From Agrobacterium tumefaciens (GTDB lineage: Bacteria; Pseudomonadota; Alphaproteobacteria; Rhizobiales; Rhizobiaceae): DNA of 64,000 nt. Under the pieces are notes generated by a model. That model worked only from the letters and a program-made list of their open reading frames with translations, did not search any database and was not told the origin of the DNA. The position numbers and the translations under genes were made by a program. Within the stretch, counting starts at the first letter, position 1; every line of letters starts with the position of its first letter. Location: NCBI RefSeq assembly GCF_013318015.2, contig NZ_CP115841.1:1240001-1304000 (forward strand), given 5' to 3'. Shown here in pieces: positions 10,462-22,118 of this stretch.

Positions 10462-10486
10462 AAAGCCCGACCTTGCGGCCGGGCTT
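10462..10486 (-). terminator. Rho-independent terminator after the DUF2059 gene
   Basis: AAAGCCCGaCC / GGcCGGGCTTT stem with a 4-base loop, 50 bases downstream of the DUF2059 stop on the minus strand, followed by TTTTC. The near-symmetrical A and T ends would also work on the plus strand. Confidence 0.7.
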
Positions 10487-10536
10487 TGAATATTTCTGAA
10501 CGTGAGCTTTGGGACCCGACGCTCTATCTATTTCAC

Positions 10537-11103
10537 TCAGGGCTTGTGAGCCGGAGCGCCACCGGTGTTGCCCTGATCGGCCGGAAGCGGCTTCAGATCA
10601 GCGCCGGCCACCTTCTGCAATTCGGTCATGCTGGAGGTGTTCAGATCGCGGTTGATGCCCGCGGCCCAGATGTCGGCAGCCTTCATCAGTTCGCGCGTGG
10701 CGATAGGGCCGTCCTTCAGAAGCTTCTTGCCGGCTTCGCTGCTGTAGAAGGTGGAGATGGCGTTCAGCTCTTCGACGGAGAAGGCGCGCGCGTAGGTGAG
10801 TGCTGCCTCGCGTTCCAGATCGGCGCGGCGCGGCGCAAGCTCAAGTGCCTTGGCGTCGACAGTCGCGGTGATCGCGTCCTGCACATTCGGCGATGCCTGA
10901 ATGAGTTCGGCCTTCAGACGTTCCGCCAGACCCGGCAGGATATCATCGAAACGGTCAGTAACGCCAAGAGAGGCGATCGCCTGCCGTGCGGCAGCGATAT
11001 GCGCTTCCGAAATTTCCTGAGCGCGTGCGGCAGTACCGAACACGATGCCGGAAATGAGGATCGAAGCAGCGGCAGCTTTGCCCAGTCCCGCTAGTTTGAT
11101 CAT
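10537..11103 (-). CDS. exported DUF2059 domain protein
   Basis: A 188-residue protein with a Sec signal peptide (hydrophobic residues 8-26, cleavage near AARAQE). The DUF2059 helical domain spans about residues 85-145, with the usual YARAFSVEELNAISTFYSSEAGKKL-type block split here by Ala and Ser substitutions. The extreme C-terminus is proline- and glycine-rich. It is presumably periplasmic. The gene starts 16 bases after rpiA on the same strand, so it should be cotranscribed with it. Its role is unknown and rpiA gives no obvious clue. Confidence 0.85.
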   Translation of the reverse strand: MIKLAGLGKAAAASILISGIVFGTAARAQEISEAHIAAARQAIASLGVTDRFDDILPGLAERLKAELIQASPNVQDAITATVDAKALELAPRRADLEREAALTYARAFSVEELNAISTFYSSEAGKKLLKDGPIATRELMKAADIWAAGINRDLNTSSMTELQKVAGADLKPLPADQGNTGGAPAHKP

Positions 11104-11119
11104 GAAAATCTCGCTCCTG

Positions 11120-11815
11120 TTATACTGCCTGCATCACGCGGGCGCCTTCAGGACCCGCAATGATGGCAAGCGATGCCAAATTTATGAAAAGTCCGTGCTC
11201 GACAACACCGGGGATAGTGTTCAGCTCGCGTGCAAGCGCTTCTGCATCAGGAATACGGCCAAAAGATGCGTCGAGAATGAGGTGTCCACCATCCGTCATG
11301 AAGGCGCCGTCGCCCGACGAACGCATCGTCAGGTCGCCCGACAGGCCGGACCGCGCCGCCAGTTTCTCGATGGCTATCTGTGTCGCCACCTGACCGAACG
11401 GATTGATTTCGATGGGAAGCGGAAAGGCGCCAAGCGTCTCCACAACCTTGCTCTGGTCGGCGATGACGATCATGCGGGCGGATGCCGCCGCCACGATCTT
11501 TTCGCGCAGAAGCGCACCGCCACCACCCTTGACGAGTCGCAGGCCGTGATCCACTTCGTCCGCGCCATCGATGGTAAGGTCCAGTTCCGGCAACTCATCG
11601 AGGGATTTCAGCGGCACACCAAGCTCCACGCAAAGGCGCGCGGTACGCTCGGATGTCGGCACGCCTTCGACCTTCAGGCCGGCAGCAACCTTTTCCGCCA
11701 GAAGCCTGACGAATTCCTCAGCTGTAGAGCCCGTGCCGATACCAAGTCGCATCCCGTCTTGCACATGGGACAATGCGGCCTCGGCGGCCTTGATCTTCAT
11801 CTGGCGGGCATCCAT
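11120..11815 (-). CDS. rpiA: ribose-5-phosphate isomerase A
   Basis: Interconverts ribose 5-phosphate and ribulose 5-phosphate in the pentose phosphate pathway. 231 residues, normal length. [11 protein letters not shown] near the N-terminus binds phosphate. [11 protein letters not shown] and [12 protein letters not shown] contain the catalytic Asp, Glu and Lys residues of the family. The ATG at 11815 fits the family start. It leads a minus-strand group with the DUF2059 gene and diverges from gph across about 190 bases. Confidence 0.95.
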   Translation of the reverse strand: MDARQMKIKAAEAALSHVQDGMRLGIGTGSTAEEFVRLLAEKVAAGLKVEGVPTSERTARLCVELGVPLKSLDELPELDLTIDGADEVDHGLRLVKGGGGALLREKIVAAASARMIVIADQSKVVETLGAFPLPIEINPFGQVATQIAIEKLAARSGLSGDLTMRSSGDGAFMTDGGHLILDASFGRIPDAEALARELNTIPGVVEHGLFINLASLAIIAGPEGARVMQAV

Positions 11816-12007
11816 GTGCCTGAAACTCCGGTAGCTTTGTCGTCGCCGTGCTGTTTACACGGGTCGAAAGCCAAACGAAAGCATTTTTGCAGGCAACGAA
11901 CAGAACGTTGTGGCGCGGTTGCAAAGACAAAGCCGTTTGCCTAGGCTTGGCCACAACGAACGCACCGATATCATCGCCAAAAGCATTCTCTCAAGAGGCC
12001 AGTTCCC

Positions 12008-12709
12008 GTGACATCCCGCCCGCTCTCCCCGCTCGCCATCTTCGACCTCGATGGTACGCTCGTCGACACCGCCGCCGATCTCGTTTCGAGCCTCAACCAC
12101 ACCATCGCCGCAGCTGGTCTTGCCCCCGTTACCTATGACGACCTGACGCATCTCGTCGGCCAGGGCGCGCGCGTGATGATCAAGCGGGCCTTCGCGCTGC
12201 GTCAGGTAGAATTGCCGGAAGCCGAACTGGAGCCGCTGTACGAGCGTTTCATTGACCATTATCGCGCGGAAATGCCCGGCGACAGCCGCCCCTACCCCGG
12301 CATCGTCAGCGTACTGGATGCGCTTTCGTCAGCTGGCATCACGCTCGCGGTCTGCACCAACAAGACCGAAATCCTTGCGCTCCCGCTGCTCGAAAAACTG
12401 GATCTCACCCGATATTTCGCCGCCATCACCTGTGGCGACACCTTCCCTTTCCGCAAGCCTGATGCACGCCATATTCTCGGCACCATCGAAAAGGCTGGCG
12501 GCGACCCGCAGCGCTCGGTCATGGTGGGTGACAGCATCAACGACATTCTCGCCGCCAAAAATGCGGCCGTCCCCTCGATCGGCGTCACCTTCGGTTATTC
12601 GGATGTGCCGATGGCCGAACTCGAACCGGATGTCGTGATAGATGACTTCACTGCGTTGACGCCCGCGCTGTTCGAGCAGCTGGTCTCAAAGGGCGCCGCT
12701 GCGGCTTGA
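12008..12709 (+). CDS. gph: phosphoglycolate phosphatase (HAD family)
   Basis: A 233-residue HAD-like hydrolase. Motif I FDLDGTLVDTAADL with the nucleophilic Asp, motif II Thr in CTNKTE, the Lys in FRKPDAR and motif III GDSINDI are complete. The helical cap follows motif I, as in subclass IA. 2-phosphoglycolate is the likely substrate, by similarity to Gph of proteobacteria; related HAD phosphatases cannot be excluded. It diverges from rpiA, so both central carbon genes may share the control region. Confidence 0.88.
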   Translation: MTSRPLSPLAIFDLDGTLVDTAADLVSSLNHTIAAAGLAPVTYDDLTHLVGQGARVMIKRAFALRQVELPEAELEPLYERFIDHYRAEMPGDSRPYPGIVSVLDALSSAGITLAVCTNKTEILALPLLEKLDLTRYFAAITCGDTFPFRKPDARHILGTIEKAGGDPQRSVMVGDSINDILAAKNAAVPSIGVTFGYSDVPMAELEPDVVIDDFTALTPALFEQLVSKGAAAA

Positions 12710-12728
12710 GACGGAGCTGTTCTCCACC

Positions 12729-12840
12729 GTCATGCCGGGCTTGATCCGGCATCGAGCCACGGCGCGTCTGCGCCGTGATACAACTCTTTCGCGATCAAAG
12801 ACCTGATCGCACTGGACCCCTGACCAAGTCCGGGATGGCG
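12729..12840. repeat. palindromic intergenic mosaic element (copy 1, 112 bp)
   Basis: Begins CGTCATGCCGGGCTTGATCC and ends in the related inverted arm GGGATGGCG. In the middle is a perfect hairpin (CACGGCGC-GTCT-GCGCCGTG, 12759-12778). It shares ends and layout with copies at 45427-45513 and 59429-59515 and resembles the short palindromic mosaic elements common between rhizobial genes. Confidence 0.7.
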
Positions 12841-12896
12841 GAGTGCGGATGCTGCCGTTTAACGCCACCATTCATGTGGCGACTTTGCCATCAAAC

Positions 12897-12928
12897 AAAA
12901 AAAGCGCCGTTTCCGGCGCTTTCTTTTT
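12897..12928. terminator. bidirectional Rho-independent terminator
   Basis: Stem AAAGCGCCG / CGGCGCTTT with loop TTTC, A-run before and TTCTTTTTC after. It sits between convergent gph and the L,D-transpeptidase gene. Confidence 0.85.
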
Positions 12929-12944
12929 CTCAATGTGATTTCTA

Positions 12945-14882
12945 TCAAATCGACGCGGCCCGCGCCTTCGTCGTTACCGCAAACGCCTTCTGGACGTAGC
13001 TGTCACGGTCGTAGACGTCGTCGAAGAACTGCACCTTGCCGGCCTTGTCCGGCCAGGCGGTAAAATAGGCCACGTAGACCGGTATCTTCACCGGCACCTG
13101 CACGGCGCGGTTCTTGCCCGCTGCAATCTGCTCGTTGACCTTGTCGACGCTGGTGCCAAGAACAGCGGCCGCCATGCGGCGCGGGTCGACCAGACGGATA
13201 CAGCCGTGGCTCAGCGCCCGCATATCGCGGTTGAAGAAGCTCTTGGCAGGCGTATCATGCATGTAAATGGCATGCGCATTCGGGAACAGGATTTTCAGGT
13301 CGCCCAGCGCATTGTCGCTGCTTGGCGGCTGACGCACCGAAATGGCGTTGGTGGAGCCGAACCAGTTGACGCTGGTGGAAGAAACCGCACGGCCACCCAC
13401 CTGTACCTCATAACCCAGACGGTCGAGATAGGACGGATCGCGGCGCAGCTTCGGCAGCATCTCGTTGACGATGATCGACTGCGGAACGCCCCAATAGGGG
13501 TTGAATTCGACGGTCTGGATTTCGTCCTGGAAGAAGTAGGTCTGGTTGGCCTTGGAGCCGACTACCACCTTCATGCCGAACTGTTCCTGTCCGTCATTGT
13601 GGTAATAGGCCATGAAGGCGGGCTGGTTGATCAAGACGTAGCGCTGGCCGAGATCGGCCGGCAGCCAGCGGATCTGCTCCATCGCCACCTGCACCTTGGC
13701 AATCCGGGCGTCGTTGCTTTCGCCGACCATGGCACGCACGGTCGCGCGGCCGATGACGCCGTCGGCCTTCAGGCCGTTTTCGCTCTGGAATGCCTTCACC
13801 AGATCAACGAGATCAGGCGTATAACCCGGCGTCTGCTGGTAGCCGGAAATGATCGCCGCATGTTCCGCCTTGAAGGCAGGCGAAGCGCGATGTTCGATTG
13901 CCTTGACGACGCTCGCCATGTCGCCGCTGCTGTTGCCGGGTTTCAGCACCAGATCGGCGGGAACCTTGACCGTGTTGGCCGCATCACCCTCGCTGCGCAA
14001 CCGGGCCAGTTCGGCCTTCAGCGCCAGATATTCGGCGTTCGAAGGTTCACGGCTGCGCAGATAGGCTGCGATATCGGGGCTGAGGCCTGCAAGCTTCAGC
14101 ACGGGCGCAAGGTTCACCGTCTTGCGCTTGAAATCGTGGTAACCGGACAGCCGGTTCGGATCGACACGGCCACGCGTCGTATCCTGCACATAGGCCAGAA
14201 CCTTGGCGGAAAGCGCAAGCTCGAACTGCATCTGCGCGCGCTGATAGGCGTCGGAGGTCGATGCGGAAGCCACTTCCACCGGCGTGCCGGATGCGTTCGC
14301 GCCTGCGCTGATGCTGGCGGTTACGTCCTTTGCGGGTACTGAAATGCTGTAATCGGCCGGATCGAGGCCGCTTTCGCCAACAGTCTCCAAAAACGCCATG
14401 ACGGCGTTCGCGCGGGCAGTCAGCTCGCCTTCCGAAACCCAGAGCGCCTTGCCGCCGGCACCGTAATAGGCTTCCAGAGCCTTGCCAATTTCGGGGGTGG
14501 CGCTGAACTTCACATTGGCAAGACCATCGCCGAAATTGGCGGTGTTCACAGCGCGTGCGGTATCGGCCTTGTAATCGTAATAACGTGGACCGGAAACACG
14601 CGGCAGAGGCTCGGGATCGGATGCATCGGCGCTCGGTCCGACCGTCGGCGGCGAGGTGACGATACCGGCTGGCGGCATTTCACCGCGATCGCGCGCAACC
14701 TTGCCAGGCCCGCCACGCAAAAGGTCCAGCAGCGTTACCGCGCCGGCGCTGCCGGGAAGAGCGGTGGAAACGGAAAGACCGAGAGCCAGCACCAGCGCTG
14801 CCGATGTTTTTCCAGATGTGACTTGCAATTTGATCCTCGTAGCACCCAGCGCCGCCAACGAAGACGGAGCATCCAGTTTCAT
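12945..14882 (-). CDS. L,D-transpeptidase of the YcbB/LdtD type
   Basis: A 645-residue envelope enzyme expected to form 3-3 cross-links in peptidoglycan, a prominent linkage in Rhizobiaceae. Order: N-terminal export segment (hydrophobic about residues 28-48), a helical scaffold region, a PG_binding_1 domain near residue 360 (VKAFQSENGLKADGVIGRAT), then the YkuD catalytic domain. The catalytic motif is intact (IYMHDTP ... RALSHGCIRLVDP, with Cys as nucleophile). Length and domain order match YcbB rather than the small ErfK-type enzymes. The ATG at 14882 is followed by a plausible signal sequence, although it begins about 25 residues before the hydrophobic stretch. Confidence 0.9.
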   Translation of the reverse strand: MKLDAPSSLAALGATRIKLQVTSGKTSAALVLALGLSVSTALPGSAGAVTLLDLLRGGPGKVARDRGEMPPAGIVTSPPTVGPSADASDPEPLPRVSGPRYYDYKADTARAVNTANFGDGLANVKFSATPEIGKALEAYYGAGGKALWVSEGELTARANAVMAFLETVGESGLDPADYSISVPAKDVTASISAGANASGTPVEVASASTSDAYQRAQMQFELALSAKVLAYVQDTTRGRVDPNRLSGYHDFKRKTVNLAPVLKLAGLSPDIAAYLRSREPSNAEYLALKAELARLRSEGDAANTVKVPADLVLKPGNSSGDMASVVKAIEHRASPAFKAEHAAIISGYQQTPGYTPDLVDLVKAFQSENGLKADGVIGRATVRAMVGESNDARIAKVQVAMEQIRWLPADLGQRYVLINQPAFMAYYHNDGQEQFGMKVVVGSKANQTYFFQDEIQTVEFNPYWGVPQSIIVNEMLPKLRRDPSYLDRLGYEVQVGGRAVSSTSVNWFGSTNAISVRQPPSSDNALGDLKILFPNAHAIYMHDTPAKSFFNRDMRALSHGCIRLVDPRRMAAAVLGTSVDKVNEQIAAGKNRAVQVPVKIPVYVAYFTAWPDKAGKVQFFDDVYDRDSYVQKAFAVTTKARAASI

Positions 14883-15290
14883 GCTTGTCTAGCCGATAGA
14901 CGGCCCGTTGAAAAGAAAACGCCGAAGTCCAGAACGCACCCGAAATGAACCTCATATTACGGCCAAAACCATAAAAACGTAATTTCCAGAATTGGCGAGA
15001 ATGGTTAAATTTCTATTTATTTCATTCACTTTGCCGTGGTTGGCCAAGCCGTTCCAAGCCGGTGAAACCCCAGTTTTCCGGGCTTTTATCGACGTAGTAA
15101 AAATGACACGCCAAGGTCTTTTTCTTAACCGGGCAGGATGAGCGCCAAAATCGCCCTGTCCCAAGGGAAATATCTGCCAGGCATGCCTCGCAACGCTTTC
15201 ATTGCCAGCGCGATGATTCTATATATCGGCGCGCGCAAGGCGGGCGAAGTGCCGTTTTGGCGGAGGAAAACGAGTAAAAAGGCAAGATTG
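14883..15290. other. divergent control region, no gene seen
   Basis: About 400 bases between the divergent L,D-transpeptidase and fumC genes. The middle part (14955-15030) is AT-rich and probably carries the promoters. Open frames crossing it have no ribosome binding site or recognisable product. The fumC leader has GGCAAG 6 bases before the ATG. Confidence 0.5.
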
Positions 15291-16682
15291 ATGACAGCCA
15301 CACGGACGGAAACCGATACATTTGGACCCATTGAAGTTCAGGCCGATCGCTATTGGGGCGCGCAGGCGCAGCGCTCGCTCGGCAACTTCAAGATCGGCTG
15401 GGAAAAGCAGCCCGCCTCTGTCGTTCGCGCGCTCGGCATCGTCAAGCAGGCCGCCGCCCGTGCAAACATGGCGCTTGCAGGCCTCGACCCCAAGGTAGGC
15501 GACGCCATCATCGCAGCCGCACAGGAAGTCATCGACGGCAAGCTGACTGAACATTTCCCGCTGGTCGTCTGGCAGACCGGCTCCGGCACGCAATCCAACA
15601 TGAATGCCAATGAGGTGATTTCCAACCGCGCAATCGAGATGCTCGGCGGCGAAATGGGCACCAAGAAGCCGGTTCACCCCAACGACCACGTCAATATGAG
15701 CCAGTCCTCGAACGACACCTATCCGACGGCAATGCACATCGCCTGCGTGGAAGAGATCGTTCACCACCTGCTGCCGGCCCTCAAGCACCTGCACACGGCG
15801 CTGGAAGCCAAGGTCAAGCAGTTCGAAAAGATCATCAAGATCGGCCGCACCCACACGCAGGATGCCACGCCGCTGACGCTCGGCCAGGAGTTTTCCGGTT
15901 ATGCCGCGCAGGTCGCCTCGGCGATTGCCAATATCGAACTCACCCTGCCCGCACTTTCCAAGCTTGCCCAGGGCGGCACGGCGGTCGGCACGGGCCTGAA
16001 CGCCCCCGTCGGTTTCGCTGAAAAGGTTGCCGAAGAGATTTCCAAGATCACCGGCCTGCCGTTCGTGACGGCGCCGAACAAGTTCGAAGCGCTTGCCTCG
16101 CACGATTCCATGGTGTTCTCGCATGGCGCGATCAATGCCGCAGCAGCAGCCCTGTTCAAGATCGCCAACGACATCCGCTTCCTCGGCTCCGGCCCGCGCG
16201 CCGGTCTTGGCGAATTGTCGCTGCCGGAAAACGAACCTGGCTCATCGATCATGCCGGGCAAGGTGAACCCAACGCAGTCGGAAGCGCTGACGCAGGTTTG
16301 CGCCCACATCTTCGGCAACAATGCAGCGCTCTCCTTCGCAGGCTCGCAGGGGCACTTCGAACTGAACGTCTATAATCCGATGATGGCCTACAACTTCCTG
16401 CAGTCGGTCCAGCTTCTGGGCGATGCCGCCGTCTCCTTCACCGACAACTGCGTCGTCGGCATCGAAGCCCGCGAAGACAACATCAGGAAGGGCGTCGAGA
16501 ACTCGCTGATGCTCGTCACGGCTCTCAACAGCAAGCTCGGCTACGACATCTGCGCCAAGATCGCCAAGACCGCGCACAAGAACGGCACGACACTGCGCGA
16601 CGAGGCCGTCGGCGGCGGATACCTCACGAACGAGGAATTCGACCAGTATGTGCGCCCGGAAAACATGATCGGCCCGAAGTAA
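15291..16682 (+). CDS. fumC: class II fumarate hydratase FumC
   Basis: Oxygen-stable, iron-free fumarase of the TCA cycle. 463 residues. The superfamily signature [11 protein letters not shown] is intact, as are the substrate-binding [14 protein letters not shown] and [11 protein letters not shown] blocks and the catalytic His of [16 protein letters not shown]. The ATG at 15291, with AAGG upstream, gives the normal N-terminus; the frame continues upstream but without similarity. The gene stands alone, with its own terminator downstream. Confidence 0.96.
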   Translation: MTATRTETDTFGPIEVQADRYWGAQAQRSLGNFKIGWEKQPASVVRALGIVKQAAARANMALAGLDPKVGDAIIAAAQEVIDGKLTEHFPLVVWQTGSGTQSNMNANEVISNRAIEMLGGEMGTKKPVHPNDHVNMSQSSNDTYPTAMHIACVEEIVHHLLPALKHLHTALEAKVKQFEKIIKIGRTHTQDATPLTLGQEFSGYAAQVASAIANIELTLPALSKLAQGGTAVGTGLNAPVGFAEKVAEEISKITGLPFVTAPNKFEALASHDSMVFSHGAINAAAAALFKIANDIRFLGSGPRAGLGELSLPENEPGSSIMPGKVNPTQSEALTQVCAHIFGNNAALSFAGSQGHFELNVYNPMMAYNFLQSVQLLGDAAVSFTDNCVVGIEAREDNIRKGVENSLMLVTALNSKLGYDICAKIAKTAHKNGTTLRDEAVGGGYLTNEEFDQYVRPENMIGPK

Positions 16683-16711
16683 GCCGGTCGAGATTATCGC
16701 TGGAATAGAGA

Positions 16712-16737
16712 ACGGGCCTTCGGGCCCGTTTTTTGTT
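16712..16737 (+). terminator. fumC terminator
   Basis: AACGGGCC-TTC-GGGCCCGTT hairpin followed by TTTTTTGTTT, 30 bases after the fumC stop. Confidence 0.9.
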
Positions 16738-16890
16738 TATTCGATTGACGGATGAGCGATGAGACCGTGGTGTAGGGTCATGGCATTGGGATGTCCCTGT
16801 ACTGACCACTCTTGGTGTTTTTAAATCGTCCCCGTAAGCTGTTCTTCCGCAGAGAATGCCGAAACCAGGTGCACGATTGAGGATGACATC

Positions 16891-17823
16891 ATGATCTGCC
16901 GCCGCAGCCTGCTTCTTGGTGGTGCCTTCCTCGCCACGGCCATGAAAGTCCCAAGTCTGCTTGCGCAAGGCGATAGGCAATGGATTTCGCTTTGGCCCGG
17001 CCCGCCTCCGGGAGGCGGTGGTCCGAACGGCGTCCCGAATATAAGCAAAAAAGGCGCTGTCACCAACATTGCCGTACCGAGCCTGGAGGTGTTCGCTCCC
17101 GCAAAGCCAAATGGTTCCGCAATGATCATTGCAGGTGGCGGTGGATATAAACGCATCGAGGAAGGCAAGGAGTCCTATCCCGCCGCACGCTGGCTCGCGG
17201 CCAGAGGCATTTATGCTTTTGTCCTCACCTACCGTCTGCCGATTGAAGGATGGGCTGCTGGACCGCTGGCACCGATTCAGGATGCGCAGCGCGCATTTCG
17301 TCTGGTGCGTGCACGCGCTTCGGACCGGCAGATCGATCCGTACAGGATCGGCGCACTTGGTTTTTCTGCGGGTGGGCACTTGATGGGGTTGGCCGCCGCC
17401 CGCTCGGCTTTTGCGTCTTACGAAGCAGTCGATGACATCGACAGGCAATCAGCCCGGTCGGATGTGGCGGCCCTGATCTATCCGGTCATCACGCTTGCAG
17501 CGCCCTATGACCATACATCGACCCGGAGGTCACTTATCGGCAGGCACCCGACAGGCGAGGCAACACGAGAGTGGTCAGTGGAAAGCCATGTGAGCAAAGA
17601 TTGCCCTCCGGTCTTCCTCACGCAGGCGGATGACGACCGGATTTCCAATCCCGCCAATAGCCGTATCATGCAGCAGGCGTGCGAGAAGGCGGATGTGAAT
17701 GTCGAAGTTCACCCAATCATTTCTGGCGGCCACGGCTTCGGCATGGGCAAGCCCGGAACCCCCACGCAAGAATGGCCTGGATGGTATGAGGCATGGCTGA
17801 GGAAGCACAACCTTCTGGCCTGA
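16891..17823 (+). CDS. exported alpha/beta hydrolase (acetylxylan esterase-like)
   Basis: A 310-residue esterase/lipase-type hydrolase. The N-terminus CRRSLLLGGAFLATAM looks like a twin-arginine signal, so the folded enzyme may be exported by Tat. The nucleophile elbow is GFSAGGH, an Asp lies in TQADDDRI, and the His in SGGHGFG. The oxyanion region is IAGGGGYKRIEEGKE. This arrangement is typical of BD-FAE/acetyl esterase-like proteins that may act on acylated sugars. GAGGATG precedes the ATG. It is a single gene between the fumC terminator and convergent pyrG. The natural substrate is unknown. Confidence 0.8.
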   Translation: MICRRSLLLGGAFLATAMKVPSLLAQGDRQWISLWPGPPPGGGGPNGVPNISKKGAVTNIAVPSLEVFAPAKPNGSAMIIAGGGGYKRIEEGKESYPAARWLAARGIYAFVLTYRLPIEGWAAGPLAPIQDAQRAFRLVRARASDRQIDPYRIGALGFSAGGHLMGLAAARSAFASYEAVDDIDRQSARSDVAALIYPVITLAAPYDHTSTRRSLIGRHPTGEATREWSVESHVSKDCPPVFLTQADDDRISNPANSRIMQQACEKADVNVEVHPIISGGHGFGMGKPGTPTQEWPGWYEAWLRKHNLLA

Positions 17824-17845
17824 CGCTTTCTTTGCGCACCCCAAT

Positions 17846-17870
17846 AAAAAAGGGCCGCAAAAGCGGCCCT
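17846..17870 (-). terminator. pyrG terminator
   Basis: AGGGCCGC-AAAA-GCGGCCCT stem. On the minus strand it is followed by a run of six T, 20 bases after the pyrG stop. Confidence 0.88.
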
Positions 17871-17889
17871 CTTCATCTCATTCAAACCA

Positions 17890-19665
<1,776 letters not shown>

Positions 19666-19677
19666 TCATAACCGGGC

Positions 19678-20136
19678 TTATTGACCGGTCGGAACTGCGT
19701 TCGGATCGGCGGGCTTGGCCGGCGCCGGAGCGGCTTCACCAGCAGTGGCCGGTGCAGGCGTGGTCTGCGCAGGTGCTGCAGCGCCGCTGTTGGTCGGAAC
19801 GCCATTCTCAGCCGGAGCCGGCGTTGCCGGCGTCTGTGCCGGGCCGAGCGTGTCGAGAATACCGTTGCCCTGACCCTGCGTGGCCGGAATACGGTTCAGA
19901 ATATCCGTCGGGCGCGATTCGTACCGGGTCAGAAGACCAAGTCCGAGCGACGTCACGAAGAACAGCGCGGCAAGGATGCCCGTCGTGCGGGTCAGCGCAT
20001 TGGCCGTTCCGCGCGCGGACATGAAGCCCGAACCGCCGCCGATGCCGAGGCCGCCGCCTTCGGAACGCTGGATCAGAACCACGCCGACAAGCGCCAGCAC
20101 GATCATGAGGTGAATAACAATCAAAACGGTCTGCAT
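19678..20136 (-). CDS. secG: preprotein translocase subunit SecG
   Basis: Small inner-membrane subunit of the SecYEG channel. 152 residues from this start. First transmembrane helix TVLIVIHLMIVLALVGVVLIQ, then the conserved cytosolic loop RSEGGGLGIGGGSGFMSARG, then the second helix near residues 55-75. The C-terminal half is a long Ala/Pro-rich tail, typical of alphaproteobacterial SecG but much longer than in E. coli. An ATG five codons upstream (20151) is an alternative start. Confidence 0.93.
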   Translation of the reverse strand: MQTVLIVIHLMIVLALVGVVLIQRSEGGGLGIGGGSGFMSARGTANALTRTTGILAALFFVTSLGLGLLTRYESRPTDILNRIPATQGQGNGILDTLGPAQTPATPAPAENGVPTNSGAAAPAQTTPAPATAGEAAPAPAKPADPNAVPTGQ

Positions 20137-20251
20137 GACAATCCATTCCATGCCCCGCGCGGAGCACTACAAAGAAGGTTTCGCGGCTCTTTACATGAGG
20201 CGAAGGCTTATTCCAAGCCCCTTTCCCGCCACTGTGGCAGGAAAGCGTGTC

Positions 20252-21022
20252 TCAAGCCGTCAGTTGCTCGTATGCCGCATAGATGGAAAGGAAGTCGGAG
20301 GCTTTCAAGCTCGCGCCGCCGATCAGTGCGCCGTCGACATTCTCGACACCCATCAGTTCCAGCGCATTGGCAGGCTTCACCGAGCCGCCGTAGAGAATCC
20401 GCATGGTCTTGCCTTCATCACCAAAGCGCTTGACCAGCTCGTCGCGCATGAAGGCATGAGCCTCGCGCACATCCTTCGTGGTCGGCGTCAGACCCGTGCC
20501 GATCGCCCAGACCGGCTCATAAGCGATGACGGTGTTTTCGGCGGTTGCCTCGTCCGGAAGCGATCCGGCGAGCTGGCGCTTGAGGATATCGAGCGTCTGG
20601 CCCGCCTTGCGCTCATCCGCCGTCTCGCCAATGCAGACGATGGCGATAAGATCGGCCTGATGGGCGGCAACGGCCTTGGCACGGACCAGATGATCCGTCT
20701 CGGCATGGTCGGTGCGACGCTCGGAGTGGCCGACGATGACATGGGTGCCGAAGCAATCGGCAATCATCTCGGCGGAAATGTCACCCGTATGCGCGCCGGA
20801 AACATTCTGGTGGCAATCCTGTCCGCCAATCATCAGCGGGCTGTCGTCGCAAAGCGCGGTTGCCACATAAAGAAGCGTCGATGGCGGGCAGATCAGCGCA
20901 TCCACCTTTTCGGAAAGCGCGCCCTTGACGCCCTCTGCCATGGCCTTGATCTGATCGAGCGACGAACGGGTGCCGTTCATCTTCCAGTTTCCGGCTACAA
21001 GCGGTCGAACATTCGGCGTCAT
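20252..21022 (-). CDS. tpiA: triosephosphate isomerase
   Basis: Glycolytic interconversion of dihydroxyacetone phosphate and glyceraldehyde 3-phosphate. 256 residues. Catalytic Lys in AGNWKMNG, His in VIVGHSERR, Glu in [11 protein letters not shown] and the phosphate-binding GGSVKPANA are all present. The start at 21022 ([14 protein letters not shown]) matches the family; the frame extends 15 codons upstream without similarity. It is followed by secG on the same strand after about 115 bases. Confidence 0.96.
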   Translation of the reverse strand: MTPNVRPLVAGNWKMNGTRSSLDQIKAMAEGVKGALSEKVDALICPPSTLLYVATALCDDSPLMIGGQDCHQNVSGAHTGDISAEMIADCFGTHVIVGHSERRTDHAETDHLVRAKAVAAHQADLIAIVCIGETADERKAGQTLDILKRQLAGSLPDEATAENTVIAYEPVWAIGTGLTPTTKDVREAHAFMRDELVKRFGDEGKTMRILYGGSVKPANALELMGVENVDGALIGGASLKASDFLSIYAAYEQLTA

Positions 21023-21236
21023 GCGTATCCCATTCCCTTTGTCTCGGAGAGCCGCTTGCGCGAACACCCCTTACCTCAGCCGCCAGGCGGCCCCTAATCG
21101 CGACAGAAACCCTGCCGGAAATCCCGGAATATTTCCTTAAACGCAGCTGATGACAATTGGTACAAAAAAGCAGTCATAAGCATCAAAACGTCGGTCAATT
21201 TGCCGAAATTCGCGCCTGTCGAACCAAAACTGGACC

Positions 21237-22118
21237 TCATCGGCTCAAAATCCAGTTCAAAACCGCCCGCCAGTCGGTCATGCGCACCGGCGTTCCATGC
21301 GTGCCTGTCTCAAAAAGCGTGAAGCGCGCCGGCTCTCCCGCCTTCAGCAAGGTGCGGAAGATGGTCGCCTGGCTGTCGGCGGAATAGACCTTGTCGGCGC
21401 TGCCATGGGTGAACCACACCGGCTTTTTGGCTTTCGCAAAGGCGCTCTTCGGAAAATCGGGGTCGACCGCGCCGCCAAGGATCGCCATGCCCTTGAGATT
21501 GCCGACCGTCGCCTTGTCGCGGCTGATGCCGTAGCAGATGAAGCTGCCCATGGAGGCGCAGGCCAACACCACCGGCTTGCCGCCGGATTTGCTAGCAGCA
21601 TAGGTGATCAGCGCGGAAACGTCGGCAACGCCATTGGCATCGAAGGATCGTACGCTCGGCACATAATAGGTGCCGCCATTGGCGACAGCCAGATTTTTCA
21701 GCCGGTTGAAATTGCCACCGAACGTATAGTCGTTCATGCCAAGCCGCCGGTCGCCGCCGCGCCCGTGAATGAAGATCACGGTGAAGGCCTGCCCGGATGA
21801 TGGCCCGACGCGGCCCACCTCAAGCGCCCTGCCCTCAACCGCCACGGATTCCATCGCCTGCGCTGTCTTGGGCGCCATATCCACATATTGCCGCTTCACC
21901 CGGCGTTCCGGTACCTCGTCGCGGCCGTTGATATCGCGCATCTCCTGATAATCGATCACCTCAGATGCGCCGCCATCGGCCGTGGAAAGCACTGTCTGGC
22001 TGGAAAACAGCTCGTCCTTGAACGGCCGCAGCGGCCCGTCCGCCGCCCCGGCACCGCCCGGCATCGCCGCAACAGTCAGGCAGAAAAGAGTACAAAACGT
22101 GAAATGAGCTGTGGACAT
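21237..22118 (-). CDS. secreted alpha/beta hydrolase
   Basis: A 293-residue exported protein with signal peptide (hydrophobic residues 5-25, cleavage after GAGA). The alpha/beta hydrolase core shows IFIHGRGGD as oxyanion region, CASMGSF as nucleophile elbow (variant of GxSxG with Ala-Ser-Met-Gly), Asp in HGSADKVY and His in ETGTHGTP. It is upstream of tpiA on the same strand with about 210 bases between them, so probably a separate unit. Substrate unknown. Confidence 0.78.
   Translation of the reverse strand: MSTAHFTFCTLFCLTVAAMPGGAGAADGPLRPFKDELFSSQTVLSTADGGASEVIDYQEMRDINGRDEVPERRVKRQYVDMAPKTAQAMESVAVEGRALEVGRVGPSSGQAFTVIFIHGRGGDRRLGMNDYTFGGNFNRLKNLAVANGGTYYVPSVRSFDANGVADVSALITYAASKSGGKPVVLACASMGSFICYGISRDKATVGNLKGMAILGGAVDPDFPKSAFAKAKKPVWFTHGSADKVYSADSQATIFRTLLKAGEPARFTLFETGTHGTPVRMTDWRAVLNWILSR

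Noticed and set aside
12729..12840. Insertion sequence remnants at the palindromic elements
   Set aside because: No transposase fragment or target duplication; the short mosaic architecture fits intergenic repeat elements better.
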